From positions 1 through 26,696 of the forward strand of contig NZ_LSJI01000187.1 of assembly GCF_001557235.1 (NCBI RefSeq): 26,696 bases of DNA, given 5' to 3'. A model generated the notes under the pieces. It had not been told where the DNA came from, made no database searches, and saw only the letters and a program-made list of their open reading frames with translations. How positions within the stretch are numbered: the stretch's first letter is position 1; each line of letters starts with the position of its first letter. Positions 15,608 through 23,782 of the stretch are shown here, piece after piece. Made by a program: the position numbers and the translations under genes. This DNA comes from Phenylobacterium sp. CCH9-H3. Its GTDB lineage: Bacteria; Pseudomonadota; Alphaproteobacteria; Caulobacterales; Caulobacteraceae.

Positions 15608-17221
15608 ATGCTCGCCCTGATGATGGATCGCCCGCTCACGCTGCCGTCGATCCTGGAGCACGCCGCGCTCTACCATGGGGACCGGGAGGTAGTGACGCGG
15701 ACCGTCGAGGGGCCGATCCACCGCTACGGCTATGCGGACGCGCTCTCCCGCGCCAAGCGGATGGCCAAGGCGTTGCTGGCCCTGGGCGTGAAACCCGGCG
15801 AGCGGGTGGCCACCCTGGCCTGGAGCACCCACCGCCACTTCGAGCTGTATTTCGCGGTCACCGGGATCGGGGCGGTGCTGCACACCATCAACCCGCGCCT
15901 GCACCCCGACCAGGTGGTCTGGGTGGCCGACCACGCCGAGGACAGCCTGCTGCTGTTCGACATCACCTTCTCGGACCTCGTGGCCGAGATCGGCCCGCGG
16001 ATGGCGACGGTGAAGACGTTCGTCGCGATGACGGACGCCGCTCACGCTCCGCCCGGCGTCCTGGTCTACGAGGACCTGCTGGCGGCGCAGGACGATGATT
16101 TCGCCTGGCCGGACCTCGACGAGCGGCAGGCCTCGGGCCTCTGCTACACCTCCGGCACCACGGGCAATCCGAAGGGCGTGCTCTACGGGCACCGCTCCAC
16201 GGTGCTGCACGCCCTGGCCCTGGCCTTGCCCGACGCCTTCGACCTGTCGGCCCGCGAGGTGGTGATGCCTTGCGCCCAGATGTACCACGCCAACGCCTGG
16301 TGCACGCCCTACGCCGCGCCCCTGGTCGGGGCCAAGCTGGTGCTGCCGGGCCGCGCGCTGGACGGGCCCAGCATCGCCGAGCTGATCGTGGCCGAGCGGG
16401 TCACCTTCCTGCTGGGCGTGCCGACCATCTGGGTGGGCGTCGCCGATCACCTCGACCAGACCGGCGGCCAGATCACGACGGTCAAGACCATCGCCGTCGG
16501 CGGCTCGGCGCCCACGGCGGCGCTGATCGCGCGCATCGAGGATCGGCTGGGCGGCAAGGTCCGCCAGATCTGGGGCATGACCGAAACCTCGCCGCTCGGC
16601 GTCATCAACACCGCCCTGCCGAGTCACGCGGCGGAGACGCCGGAAGCCACGCTGCAACGCAAGCTGAAGCAAGGGCGAGGGCTCTGGGGCGTGGAGTTGC
16701 GGATCGTGGGCGAGGATGGCCGGCCGCTGCCCCGCGACGGCAGGAGCGCCGGCGCCCTGCAGGTGCGCGGCCCCTGGGTCGCCTCGGCCTATTTCAAGCA
16801 GGACGGCGCGGCCGCCTTCACCGCCGACGGCTGGTTCGACACCGGCGACATCGCCACGATCGATCCCGAGGGCTACCTGCGCCTGACCGACCGGGCCAAG
16901 GACGTGATCAAGTCGGGCGGCGAGTGGATCTCGACCCTCGATCTGGAGGAGGCCGTCTGCTCGCATCCCGCGGTCGCCATGGCCGCCGCGGTGGGCGTAC
17001 CGCATCCGAAATGGGACGAGCGGCCGCTGCTGCTGGTGACCCTGCGCCCCGGACAGACCGCCGACCCCGAGGCGCTGAAGGCCCACGTGGCCGAGCGGGT
17101 GGCGAAGTGGTGGACGCCGGACGAGGTCCGGATCGTCGAGGCCCTGCCCATCGGCCCCACCGGCAAGGTGCTGAAACGCGAGCTGCGTGAGGCGCTGGCG
17201 ACACAGGCGCCCGCCGGATGA
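15608..17221 (+). CDS. Acyl-CoA ligase (AMP-binding, medium/long-chain fatty acid type)
   Basis: A 537-residue acyl-adenylate-forming enzyme. Motifs are the P-loop TSGTTGNPKG (181-190), GMTETSP (323-329), WFDTGDIA (409-416), the hinge region RAKDVIKSGGEWIS (429-442), and catalytic lysine K520 in GPTGKVLKREL. It would activate a carboxylic acid with ATP and join it to CoA in the cytoplasm. The closest remembered types are AlkK/FadD-like medium- and long-chain ligases, but chain length is not readable. GGAGG lies 11 bases before the first ATG. ATGs at 15620 and 15623 are later alternatives. A 120-base gap without a gene separates it from the DUF4166 fusion; I see only the ribosome-binding site there. 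Confidence 0.93.
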   Translation: MLALMMDRPLTLPSILEHAALYHGDREVVTRTVEGPIHRYGYADALSRAKRMAKALLALGVKPGERVATLAWSTHRHFELYFAVTGIGAVLHTINPRLHPDQVVWVADHAEDSLLLFDITFSDLVAEIGPRMATVKTFVAMTDAAHAPPGVLVYEDLLAAQDDDFAWPDLDERQASGLCYTSGTTGNPKGVLYGHRSTVLHALALALPDAFDLSAREVVMPCAQMYHANAWCTPYAAPLVGAKLVLPGRALDGPSIAELIVAERVTFLLGVPTIWVGVADHLDQTGGQITTVKTIAVGGSAPTAALIARIEDRLGGKVRQIWGMTETSPLGVINTALPSHAAETPEATLQRKLKQGRGLWGVELRIVGEDGRPLPRDGRSAGALQVRGPWVASAYFKQDGAAAFTADGWFDTGDIATIDPEGYLRLTDRAKDVIKSGGEWISTLDLEEAVCSHPAVAMAAAVGVPHPKWDERPLLLVTLRPGQTADPEALKAHVAERVAKWWTPDEVRIVEALPIGPTGKVLKRELREALATQAPAG

Positions 17222-17309
17222 GCGGATGACCGAAAGCTCACAGAACTCCGGGCTTGCACCGTGCGTTAGGCTTCCCAGGTGACACTGTAGAGCCAGTTGG
17301 AGGTCGGGC

Positions 17310-18236
17310 GTGGCCAGGAAACGTCCCAAGGGACTGATTGCGATGGGCTGGGCCGCGGTCGAAGCGGCCGCCAAGGGGCGAACCGAGCACGTTCCGACGT
17401 CGGCCGACTATCCCGAGGACGTGGTCCGACGCACCAGCTTCGTCTCGGGCGGCGGCCACGGCTGGCGCATCTCGGCGCTGGAGACCCCGCGGGTCCTGCC
17501 GCCCCCGTGGAAGATCGTGGTGATCACCGGCGCTCCCTCCTGGGCCGAATACTGGGCCGAGACCCTGGCCGAGCTGCCGCCGGACCGCGAGATGATCGTG
17601 GTGGACCGGCCGGGCTATGCGGCGTCGGAGCCGCTGCACCCCGTCACCGACATCCGGGTCCAGGCCGAGGCCCTGGCCCCTGTGCTCAAGGCCCGGCCCG
17701 GCCAGAAGGTGCTGCTGGTGGGTCAGAGCTATGGCGCGGCCATCGCCTCCATCATGGCCGAGCAGAACCCCGGGAAGGTCGCAGGGCTCGTCCTGCTGTC
17801 CGGGTTCTTCGGCGAAGCAGGGCCCACGGCGCGCTGGCTGCTGGACCTGGGCGGCAAGGCGCTGAAGATGATTCCGCGCGACCTTCGCCACGCCGTCATC
17901 GAGGTCACCGGCCAGAAGCCGCAGCTGCGCCACGCCAAGCGGGCCCTCGCCAAGCTGAACATCCCGATCCACATGATCCACGGCGACAAGGACGACTTCG
18001 CGCCCCTGGAGGCGGCCGAGAAGCTGGCGGAGGAAACGGTCACCCGCCGGCCCATCCGCGTCGTCCGCACGGAAGGCGCCAACCATTTCCTGAACGACGG
18101 ACCCGCCGAGATCCTGATCGCCGCGCTGGAATCCTGCATCCCGCAGCGGGGCGCCGGCTGGACCTTCCGCTGGCCCAAGCTGCCCCAGCTCTGGCCGATC
18201 AAGCTGGGCAAGCCCACGCCGCTGCAGGCGAGTTAG
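17310..18236 (+). CDS. Alpha/beta hydrolase
   Basis: A 308-residue alpha/beta hydrolase. The nucleophile elbow is GQSYGA with S140; the acid is probably D228 in HGDKDDFAP; the base is H259 in EGANHFLND. An oxyanion-region TGAPS lies at 73-77. The N-terminal 25 residues are basic and mildly hydrophobic (KGLIAMGWAAVEAAA) but not a convincing signal peptide. The substrate is unknown. The GTG start at 17310 has GGAGG 8 bases upstream (GTTGGAGGTCGGGC). It follows the acyl-CoA ligase by 88 bases on the same strand and could belong to the same lipid-related unit. Its stop overlaps the convergent chromate transporter stop by 4 bases. Confidence 0.88.
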   Translation: MARKRPKGLIAMGWAAVEAAAKGRTEHVPTSADYPEDVVRRTSFVSGGGHGWRISALETPRVLPPPWKIVVITGAPSWAEYWAETLAELPPDREMIVVDRPGYAASEPLHPVTDIRVQAEALAPVLKARPGQKVLLVGQSYGAAIASIMAEQNPGKVAGLVLLSGFFGEAGPTARWLLDLGGKALKMIPRDLRHAVIEVTGQKPQLRHAKRALAKLNIPIHMIHGDKDDFAPLEAAEKLAEETVTRRPIRVVRTEGANHFLNDGPAEILIAALESCIPQRGAGWTFRWPKLPQLWPIKLGKPTPLQAS

Positions 18237-19438
18237 TCCAGCAGGGTCCCCGTCGCCACGGCGAAGCCGATCACCACCAGCCAGGGCGGCAGCTTGGCCA
18301 CGTGGAGGAAGACGAACGCCGCGGCCACCAGGGCCCAGTCCGCCGGGCGCCGCACGGTGGCCATCAGCACCGGGTCCCACAACGCCGCAGCCAGCACGCC
18401 GACGACCATGGCGCCGACGCCGGCCAGGACCCCCCGCGCCCAGGCTTGGCGCTTCAGTCCGTCCCAGAACGGCAGCACGCCCGTGATCAGCAGCAGGCTG
18501 GGCAGGAAGATCGCGAAGAGGGCGATCAGGCCGCCCGCGATCCCGCCGGGCCCATACCGCTGCGCCGCCCCGACGAAGCCGGCGAAGCTGAACAACGGCC
18601 CGGGCAGGGCCTGCACCAGGCCATAGCCCATCAGGAAGGTGTCCTGGTCCAGCCAGCGCCGGTCCACGATCTCGCGCTCCATCAGCGGCAGGACGACGTG
18701 GCCGCCGCCGAACACCAGCGAACCGATGCGGTAGAAGACGCCGGCCAGGCCCAGCCCGGGGTTGTTGAGCAGGCTGGCCGCCACCGGCAGGCCCACGAGC
18801 AGCAGGACGAACAGGCCCAGCGCGAGCAGCGCGCTCTGCCGGTCCACCGTCTCGAAAGCATCGTCGGGCGAGGCCTCGGCCGGGAGGTCCCGTAGCAAGG
18901 CCAGCCCGAACAGGCCGCCGGCGACGAGGGCGGCGATCTGGGCCATCGGGCTCTGCGCGACCACCAGGCCCGCGGCCGCGCCGATCGCCATGCCGGCGCG
19001 AACCGGGCCCACCGCCAGGGTGCGGGCCATCTGCACCATCGCCTGCAGCACCACCGCCGCCGCCGCGATCTTCAGTCCGTGGATCCAACCGTCGCCATAG
19101 CGCAGCATCAGACCCGGCGCGACCACGGCGAAGGCGATCATCAGGACCGCCGCCGGCAGGGTGAAGCCGGCGAAGGCCGCCAGGGCCCCGGCCAGCCCCG
19201 TCTGGCGCATCCCGATCGCCATGCCGATCTGACTGGACGCCGGGCCGGGCAGGAAATGGCAGAGCGCCACGAGGTCGGCGTAGGCGGCGTCCGACAGCCA
19301 GCCCCGCTTCTCGACGAACTCCCTCCGGAAGTATCCCAGGTGCGCCACCGGGCCGCCGAACGCGGTCAGGCCCTGCTTGAGGAACGCCAGGAACACGTCG
19401 AGCGTGGAGACGGCCTTTGCAGGCTGGGCGGCATCCAT
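18233..19438 (-). CDS. chrA: ChrA-family chromate transporter
   Basis: A 401-residue membrane protein with two CHR domains, the long-chain ChrA form. Half one has FLKQGLTAFGGPVAHLGYFR (19-38) and HFLPGPASSQIG. Half two repeats the pattern with GSLVFGGGHVVLPLMEREIV and LVQALPGPLFSFAGF. ChrA proteins export chromate, probably using the proton gradient; some homologues handle other anions. No chrB or other chromate gene is adjacent. I start at ATG 19438 because the family begins shortly before the first CHR motif. The frame stays open upstream to 19588, but that extension would run into the divergent alcohol dehydrogenase gene and lacks family resemblance. The 118-base divergent gap shows no striking repeat. 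Confidence 0.92.
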   Translation of the reverse strand: MDAAQPAKAVSTLDVFLAFLKQGLTAFGGPVAHLGYFRREFVEKRGWLSDAAYADLVALCHFLPGPASSQIGMAIGMRQTGLAGALAAFAGFTLPAAVLMIAFAVVAPGLMLRYGDGWIHGLKIAAAAVVLQAMVQMARTLAVGPVRAGMAIGAAAGLVVAQSPMAQIAALVAGGLFGLALLRDLPAEASPDDAFETVDRQSALLALGLFVLLLVGLPVAASLLNNPGLGLAGVFYRIGSLVFGGGHVVLPLMEREIVDRRWLDQDTFLMGYGLVQALPGPLFSFAGFVGAAQRYGPGGIAGGLIALFAIFLPSLLLITGVLPFWDGLKRQAWARGVLAGVGAMVVGVLAAALWDPVLMATVRRPADWALVAAAFVFLHVAKLPPWLVVIGFAVATGTLLD

Positions 19439-19556
19439 GACGCCTAGATGGTCGGGTACGGCCGCCGTGTCGACCCGTTTCGGCGATAGGGACTTCCCAG
19501 CCCCATCTGAACGGCGATAAGGCTTCTCGCAAACCAAGTAAGGAAGAGGGAAGACC

Positions 19557-20639
19557 ATGAAGGCCGCCGTGCTGCGCGAAGTGGGCAAGCCGCTTCAGAT
19601 CGAGGACGTGCAGATCTCGAAGCCGGGCCCGCGAGAGGTGCTGATCCGCACAGCCGCGGCGGGCGTCTGCCACTCGGATCTCCATTTCATCGAGGGCAAG
19701 TATCCTCACCCCATGCCGGCGGTGCTGGGCCACGAGAGCGCCGGCGTCGTCGAGGCGGTGGGCTCCGAAGTCCGCAGCGTGAAGCCGGGCGACCACGTCA
19801 TCACCTGCCTCTCGGCCTTCTGCGGCCACTGCGACCACTGCGTCACGGGCCACATGGCCCGCTGCGTCTCGCCCGAGACCAAGCGCCGCGACGAGGACGA
19901 GCCGCGCCTGGCCAGCGCCAGCGGCCCGATGCTGCAGTATCTGAACCTCTCGTCCTTCGCCGAGCAGATGCTGATCCACGAGAACGCCTGCGTGGCGATC
20001 CGCAAGGACATGCCGCTGGACCGCGCCGCCCTGATCGGCTGCGGCGTCATGACCGGCGTGGGCGCCGTGATCCACACCTCGAACGTCCGCCCGGGCGACA
20101 CCGTGGCGGTCATCGGCTGCGGCGGCGTGGGCCTGGCGGCGATCAACGGCGCGGCGATCGCCGGCGCCGGCCGGATCATCGCCATCGACATGGCGCCGGG
20201 TAAGGAGAACTTGGCAAAGTCCATGGGCGCCACCGACTTCGTGCTCGGCGGCCCGGACGCGGTGAAGACGGTCATGGAAATGACCCGCGGCGGCGTGCAG
20301 CACAGCTTCGAGGCCATCGGCCTCGCCGCCACGGCCGAGCAGGCGTTCAACATGCTGGCCCGCGGCGGCACCGCCAACGTCATCGGCATGATCCCGGTGG
20401 GCCAGACCATCAGCCTGATGGGCGCCGCCTTCCTCGGCGAGAAGCGCATCCAGGGCTCGCTGATGGGCTCCAACCGCTTCCCGGTCGACATGCCGCGCCT
20501 GGTCGACGCCTACATGGCCGGCAAGCTGCACCTGGACGACATGATCAGCCGCCGCATCAAGCTCGAGCAGGTCAACGAGGCCTTCGAGGAAATGAAGACG
20601 GGCGCGGTCGCCCGCTCGGTCATCGTCTTCGACGCCTGA
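19557..20639 (+). CDS. Zinc-dependent alcohol dehydrogenase, NAD-type
   Basis: A 360-residue medium-chain dehydrogenase. Catalytic zinc ligands are C38, H59 (GHES) and C162. Structural zinc ligands are C89, C92, C95 and C103. The coenzyme loop is GCGGVG (187-192), and D211 at the end of the next strand favours NAD over NADP. It resembles class III-like/AdhC enzymes in the long zinc-lobe insertion and the GCGVMTG context, and would interconvert alcohols and aldehydes in the cytoplasm; a formaldehyde-glutathione role is possible but not shown. The ATG is preceded by a purine-rich AAGGAAGAGGGAAG. It is divergent from chrA and convergent with the cytochrome c gene, with a strong hairpin between them. 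Confidence 0.94.
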   Translation: MKAAVLREVGKPLQIEDVQISKPGPREVLIRTAAAGVCHSDLHFIEGKYPHPMPAVLGHESAGVVEAVGSEVRSVKPGDHVITCLSAFCGHCDHCVTGHMARCVSPETKRRDEDEPRLASASGPMLQYLNLSSFAEQMLIHENACVAIRKDMPLDRAALIGCGVMTGVGAVIHTSNVRPGDTVAVIGCGGVGLAAINGAAIAGAGRIIAIDMAPGKENLAKSMGATDFVLGGPDAVKTVMEMTRGGVQHSFEAIGLAATAEQAFNMLARGGTANVIGMIPVGQTISLMGAAFLGEKRIQGSLMGSNRFPVDMPRLVDAYMAGKLHLDDMISRRIKLEQVNEAFEEMKTGAVARSVIVFDA

Positions 20640-20650
20640 TGACGTCCAGC

Positions 20651-20673
20651 GCCGGCGGCCCCGCGCCGCCGGC
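20651..20673. terminator. GC-rich hairpin between convergent genes, possible bidirectional terminator
   Basis: GCCGGCGGC (20651-20659) and GCCGCCGGC (20665-20673) form a perfect 9-bp stem with a 5-base loop. It lies 11 bases after the alcohol dehydrogenase stop and 5 bases after the cytochrome c stop on the other strand. Neither side has a T tract, so it is not a textbook rho-independent terminator. It may still block or stabilise the ends of both transcripts. Confidence 0.45.
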
Positions 20674-20678
20674 CACCG

Positions 20679-21011
20679 TCACGCCGGTTGCCGCGTCTGG
20701 ATGGAGTCCAGGTAGCGGATGATCTCGCGGACCTCGTCCGGCTCGAACCGGAACTCGGGCATCAGCGGATGCCCGGTCAGCAGCCCTTCGCTCAGAGCCT
20801 CTCCCAACATCTCCGGCGCATAGCGCTGATGCAGCTCGCGCAGCGGCGGGGCCGGGGGCTTCGGGCTGTCGCCCGTGCGGCCCACGGCGTGGCAGCCACT
20901 GCAATGCCTCTGCAACAGCGCTTCCCCTCGTGACGGAGGGTCGGTGGCCCGCGCCGCCGTCGCGGCCACAACCAGCGCCATCGCGATCGCGGTCGGCAGA
21001 ATTCGGCTCAT
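20679..21011 (-). CDS. Small exported class I cytochrome c
   Basis: A 110-residue protein. Residues 1-22 look like a cleavable signal peptide (hydrophobic AIAMALVVAATAARA). The haem site is CSGCH (C37, C40, H41), with M84 in HPLMPEF the likely sixth ligand. The remaining 88 residues fit a compact periplasmic electron carrier. Cytochrome maturation would attach the haem in the periplasm. ATG 21011 is chosen because it begins directly before the signal peptide; the frame is open further upstream from a TTG, but that extension would put the signal peptide inside the protein. No Shine-Dalgarno sequence precedes the ATG. A FixK/FNR-type box 33 bases upstream suggests induction at low oxygen. Partners, such as a terminal oxidase, are not in the window. 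Confidence 0.9.
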   Translation of the reverse strand: MSRILPTAIAMALVVAATAARATDPPSRGEALLQRHCSGCHAVGRTGDSPKPPAPPLRELHQRYAPEMLGEALSEGLLTGHPLMPEFRFEPDEVREIIRYLDSIQTRQPA

Positions 21012-21044
21012 GGGGCCATGACACCAGCCGGCCGGATCGCGCGC

Positions 21045-21060
21045 CTTGACGCGGGTCAAG
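21045..21060 (-). promoter_or_regulatory. FixK/FNR-type box upstream of cytochrome c
   Basis: CTTGACGCGGGTCAAG is a perfect 6-4-6 inverted repeat whose core TTGAC-N4-GTCAA fits the alphaproteobacterial FixK/FNR pattern. Its centre (21052.5) is 41.5 bases from the first base of the cytochrome c ATG. That is the spacing of a class II activator site if transcription begins at the ATG itself. TGTCAT (positions 21018-21023 on the minus strand) would be the -10, with 4 of 6 consensus bases. Together these point to oxygen-controlled, possibly leaderless expression. Confidence 0.65.
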
Positions 21061-21095
21061 TTGCTCCGGCGAAGCGGCGATCCGGTTCGGACCGG

Positions 21096-21899
21096 TCAGC
21101 TCCCCTTCGGGCGCATGACGAGCCAGGGGGTAGGGCGGAGCCGCCACTCCCACACCGCCAGCAACTGGTCGAGGTGGTTCCATTCCATCAGCCATGGCGG
21201 GCCGTCCAGTCGCTTCGCGCCAGTGTCCACCTGCACGATGTCGTGTGTGGCCTCGAACCGCGCGCGCATCGTCGCCAGAGCTCCCTGGCGGAAGACGTCG
21301 TGCGTCTCCACGATGATGTTCATGTGCGCCAGGGCGGGGCTCAGGTCCGGTTGCAGTATGTCGACCTCAGCGCCCTCGGCGTCGACCATCACGAGCACCC
21401 GCTTGCCGGCGAACGCCTCGAAGTCCTGCGGCCTGAATTCGCCGCCGATGATCACCCGGTCGCTCACGCCGTTCCTGGCGGCCAGATCGGTGCAGAGCGC
21501 TCGCGCCTTGTCACTGATGTCGCGGGCGTGAACCGTGACGTCCGGCATCATCCGGGCCAGCCCCACGGCGTAGTAGCCCTCGGCGCAGCCGACATCGATC
21601 ACGCAATCCAGCCCTTCGGCCGCCAGCGTGGCCAGGTGCGGGTGCAACTCGGACTCGTAGGCGCCCAACAAGCGCGGAATCAGCGCTCCCTCGCTCGCGG
21701 TGCTGACGTACTCCATCCCCGCGAAGGGGCCGCCCCAGATGCGCGCGCCCTCGTGCGCGACATAGGTGTTGGCCAGGATATTTGAGCGCCACTGCCCCAA
21801 CAGCCGCAGCGCCCGATAGAGGTGGTCGATTCCAGGCTCGGCGGGCCACCGGGCGACGAGGTCTCGAACCATCTTCGCCACGGTTTTCGTTACGCCCAT
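21096..21899 (-). CDS. FkbM-like SAM-dependent methyltransferase
   Basis: A 267-residue methyltransferase. The SAM loop is VIDVGCAEGYYAVG (100-113). An acidic residue follows in HARDIS (124-129), and VMVDAEGAEVDIL (170-182) carries the D-x-EGAE motif shared with FkbM proteins. The N-terminal 90 residues are not conserved with the other FkbM protein of this window and include a basic amphipathic start. The acceptor is unknown; a glycan or lipid is plausible. The ATG at 21899 has a GGGGGGTGAG stretch 6 bases upstream. It lies 56 bases downstream of the M23 peptidase gene on the same strand and 84 bases before the cytochrome c gene. The FixK box there suggests cytochrome c has its own promoter. 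Confidence 0.83.
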   Translation of the reverse strand: MGVTKTVAKMVRDLVARWPAEPGIDHLYRALRLLGQWRSNILANTYVAHEGARIWGGPFAGMEYVSTASEGALIPRLLGAYESELHPHLATLAAEGLDCVIDVGCAEGYYAVGLARMMPDVTVHARDISDKARALCTDLAARNGVSDRVIIGGEFRPQDFEAFAGKRVLVMVDAEGAEVDILQPDLSPALAHMNIIVETHDVFRQGALATMRARFEATHDIVQVDTGAKRLDGPPWLMEWNHLDQLLAVWEWRLRPTPWLVMRPKGS

Positions 21900-21955
21900 A
21901 AGCTCACCCCCCGCCGTCGGCGGTCAGCTACGCGTGAAGCCCCCGCGGCGCAAGG

Positions 21956-23275
21956 TCAGCGGGCAGCCATCGTACGGTTCGTCGCTCCGCCCTCGGCCAG
22001 CAGGCGTTCCACCCGCCCTTTCTGCGCCTTGAAGCGGGCCAGTTCGGCGCCCGCGAGCACTGTGCCCTGCGGAACCTTGGCGCCGACCGGGTTCACGCGT
22101 TTGCCGCGTTGCCAGACCTCGTAGTGAAGGTGCGGGCCCGTCGACATGCCGGTGGAGCCCACATAGGCCACCACCTGGCCCTGCCGCACCTTCATCCCGG
22201 GCTTGAGGCCCTTGGCGTAGCGGGACAGGTGCGCGTAGCCGGTGTCCCAGCCGCCGGAATGCCGGATCTGCAGCCAGTTGCCATAGCCGCCCCAACGGCC
22301 GGCGCGCACCACCACGCCGTCGCCGGCGGCCAGCACCGGCGTGCCCGAGCCGGCGCCGAAGTCCATGCCCTGGTGGGCGCGGGCATAGCCCAGGATCGGA
22401 TGTCGCCGCTTGCCGAAGCCGGAGGTCAGCCGCGCCCCGTCCACCGGCGTGCGCAGCAGGAAGCCGCGGATGTTCTTGCCATGCTCGTCGAAGTACTCCG
22501 CCTCGCCGCCGTCGCGCTCGAAGCGGAAGAACTTCACGCCGTGCAGTTCGGCGTACTCCAGGTCTCCGGTCTCGATGGTGCGGCCGCTCTCGGTGACCTT
22601 GCGGTCGAACACCAGGCGGAAGTCGTCGCCGGGCTGGATGTCGCGCTGGAAGTCCAGCTTGTGGGCGAACAGCTTGGCCACCTGGGCGGTGATGGCGGGG
22701 GTTGCGCCCAGGCGCTGGGCGCTCTCGTAGAGCGAGCCCTGGATCTCGCCGTCGGCGACGGTGGTCTCGGCCGTGACCTTTTCCTCCAGCGCGCGCAGCC
22801 GCAGAGCCCCGTCGAAGGTGCGGGTCAGCGTGAGCGCCGTCGCCGGTCCGGTGCGCAGCGCCAGGCCCACCAGCCGCGCGGGCCGGTCGTCCCCGTGCGG
22901 CTGGGCCACGGCGGCGTCGAACGCCATGCCGGCCTTGATGTGGATGGTGTCCATCGCCCGGCCCAGGGTTTCGACAGCCTGACGCGCCTCCTCCGCCGTG
23001 ACGCCGGCGCGCTCGACGGCTCGCTCCAGCGTCTCGCCCGGCCGCACCTTGACCTCGACATTCCGCGAGCGGGCATAGCCGGGCTGGGCCTCGGCCTGGG
23101 TGAAGGCGGCATGCTGCAGGGCCGCCACCGCCTCGGGCGCCAGGGCGACCGGCTCAGGCTTGTCCAGCCGCGAGGCGACCTGCCAGCCCACCAGGGCGGC
23201 GCAGACGGCCACGGCGCCTCCGGTCAGGGCCGGGGCGAGACGAACGGGAAATCGGCCCGACTTATAGATCTGCAT
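21956..23275 (-). CDS. M23-family envelope metallopeptidase
   Basis: A 439-residue protein, anchored or exported by a hydrophobic segment at about 14-36. A middle region with LysM/opacity-associated-like features (RNVEVKVRPGETLERAV, 71-87; DIQPGDDFRLVFDRKV, 212-227) precedes the C-terminal M23 domain. Zinc ligands are H301 and D305 (HQGMD) and H384 in HLHYEV, with H349 in the usual GYAHLS position, so it should be an active peptidoglycan endopeptidase acting in the periplasm. The architecture resembles MepM-type enzymes that cut cross-links during wall growth. I prefer ATG 23275 over GTG 23293, since a G-run lies just upstream and the basic MQIYKSGRFPVR start suits a membrane anchor. The 128-base gap to the ArsC-like gene holds a hairpin at 23301-23323. 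Confidence 0.92.
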   Translation of the reverse strand: MQIYKSGRFPVRLAPALTGGAVAVCAALVGWQVASRLDKPEPVALAPEAVAALQHAAFTQAEAQPGYARSRNVEVKVRPGETLERAVERAGVTAEEARQAVETLGRAMDTIHIKAGMAFDAAVAQPHGDDRPARLVGLALRTGPATALTLTRTFDGALRLRALEEKVTAETTVADGEIQGSLYESAQRLGATPAITAQVAKLFAHKLDFQRDIQPGDDFRLVFDRKVTESGRTIETGDLEYAELHGVKFFRFERDGGEAEYFDEHGKNIRGFLLRTPVDGARLTSGFGKRRHPILGYARAHQGMDFGAGSGTPVLAAGDGVVVRAGRWGGYGNWLQIRHSGGWDTGYAHLSRYAKGLKPGMKVRQGQVVAYVGSTGMSTGPHLHYEVWQRGKRVNPVGAKVPQGTVLAGAELARFKAQKGRVERLLAEGGATNRTMAAR

Positions 23276-23300
23276 CGCACCCCCGGTATCCACCGATGCG

Positions 23301-23323
23301 CGGCCCTGGACGCTTCAGGGCCG
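23301..23323. other. Stem-loop in the gap upstream of the M23 peptidase gene
   Basis: CGGCCCTG (23301-23308) and CAGGGCCG (23316-23323) form a perfect 8-bp stem with a 7-base loop. It sits 25 bases upstream of the M23 ATG and 80 bases after the ArsC-like stop. No T tract follows on either strand. It might end part of the upstream transcript or lie in the M23 leader. Confidence 0.35.
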
Positions 23324-23403
23324 GGAAAGCGCCCCCCGGCGCCCCAGCAGTCGACGTTTTAGATGACCGGAACGTGGCGAGCCGCGCACCCGGTCGATTT
23401 GTC

Positions 23404-23754
23404 TCAGAGGAGACCCAGGACCAGTTCGGCGGGCCGGCAGAGCGCCGCACCCTTGTCGGTGACGACGATAGGCCGATTCACCAGGATCGGGTCGATGATC
23501 ATGGCCGCCATCAGCGCCTCGTCGGACGCGCTGGGATCGGTGAGGCCCAGCTCGTCCGCCCGGGTGCCGTTGGTGCGCAGGATATCGTGCGCCCCGGCGC
23601 CCATCCGCTTCAGGATGTCCTCGAGCTGCGGCCTGGTCCAGCCGGCCTTCAGGTACTCGACCACGGTCGGCTCGACGCCCTTGTCGCGCAGCAGCTGCAG
23701 CGTGTTGCGCGAGGTTCCACAGTTCGGGTTGTGGTAGATCGTGACGCGGCTCAT
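23404..23754 (-). CDS. arsC: ArsC-family reductase (glutaredoxin-type arsenate reductase-like)
   Basis: A 116-residue thioredoxin-fold protein with the ArsC active site CGTSR: C12 in HNPNCGTSR. The three arginines needed for arsenate reduction in the plasmid R773 enzyme are present at the same numbers, R60 (DILRTNG), R94 (NRPIVV) and R107 (CRP). On sequence it could therefore reduce arsenate to arsenite with glutathione and glutaredoxin in the cytoplasm. However, no arsR, arsenite pump or arsH lies beside it, and ArsC-like housekeeping proteins are common in proteobacteria, so the biological role is less certain than the fold. It starts 28 bases after the M28 peptidase stop on the same strand and may share its transcript. 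Confidence 0.9.
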   Translation of the reverse strand: MSRVTIYHNPNCGTSRNTLQLLRDKGVEPTVVEYLKAGWTRPQLEDILKRMGAGAHDILRTNGTRADELGLTDPSASDEALMAAMIIDPILVNRPIVVTDKGAALCRPAELVLGLL

Positions 23755-23782
23755 GCCGCCCCATTAGCGCCTGGCGAGCGGT

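Noticed and set aside
15368..17374. Minus-strand frame opposite the acyl-CoA ligase
   Set aside because: It has shadow composition, and the plus-strand ligase has all its motifs intact.
19439..19588. N-terminal extension of the chromate transporter
   Set aside because: The frame is open, but the extension does not resemble ChrA, overlaps the divergent dehydrogenase start and lacks a better ribosome-binding site than ATG 19438.
17238..20531. Minus-strand open frame of over 1000 codons
   Set aside because: It runs through two real genes on the other strand and, out of frame, through chrA. Its composition is typical of a shadow frame and it shows no motif.
21082..21095. CCGGT/ACCGG stem-loop next to the second methyltransferase stop
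   Set aside because: The 5-bp stem is too short to separate from chance at this GC content, and no T tract follows.
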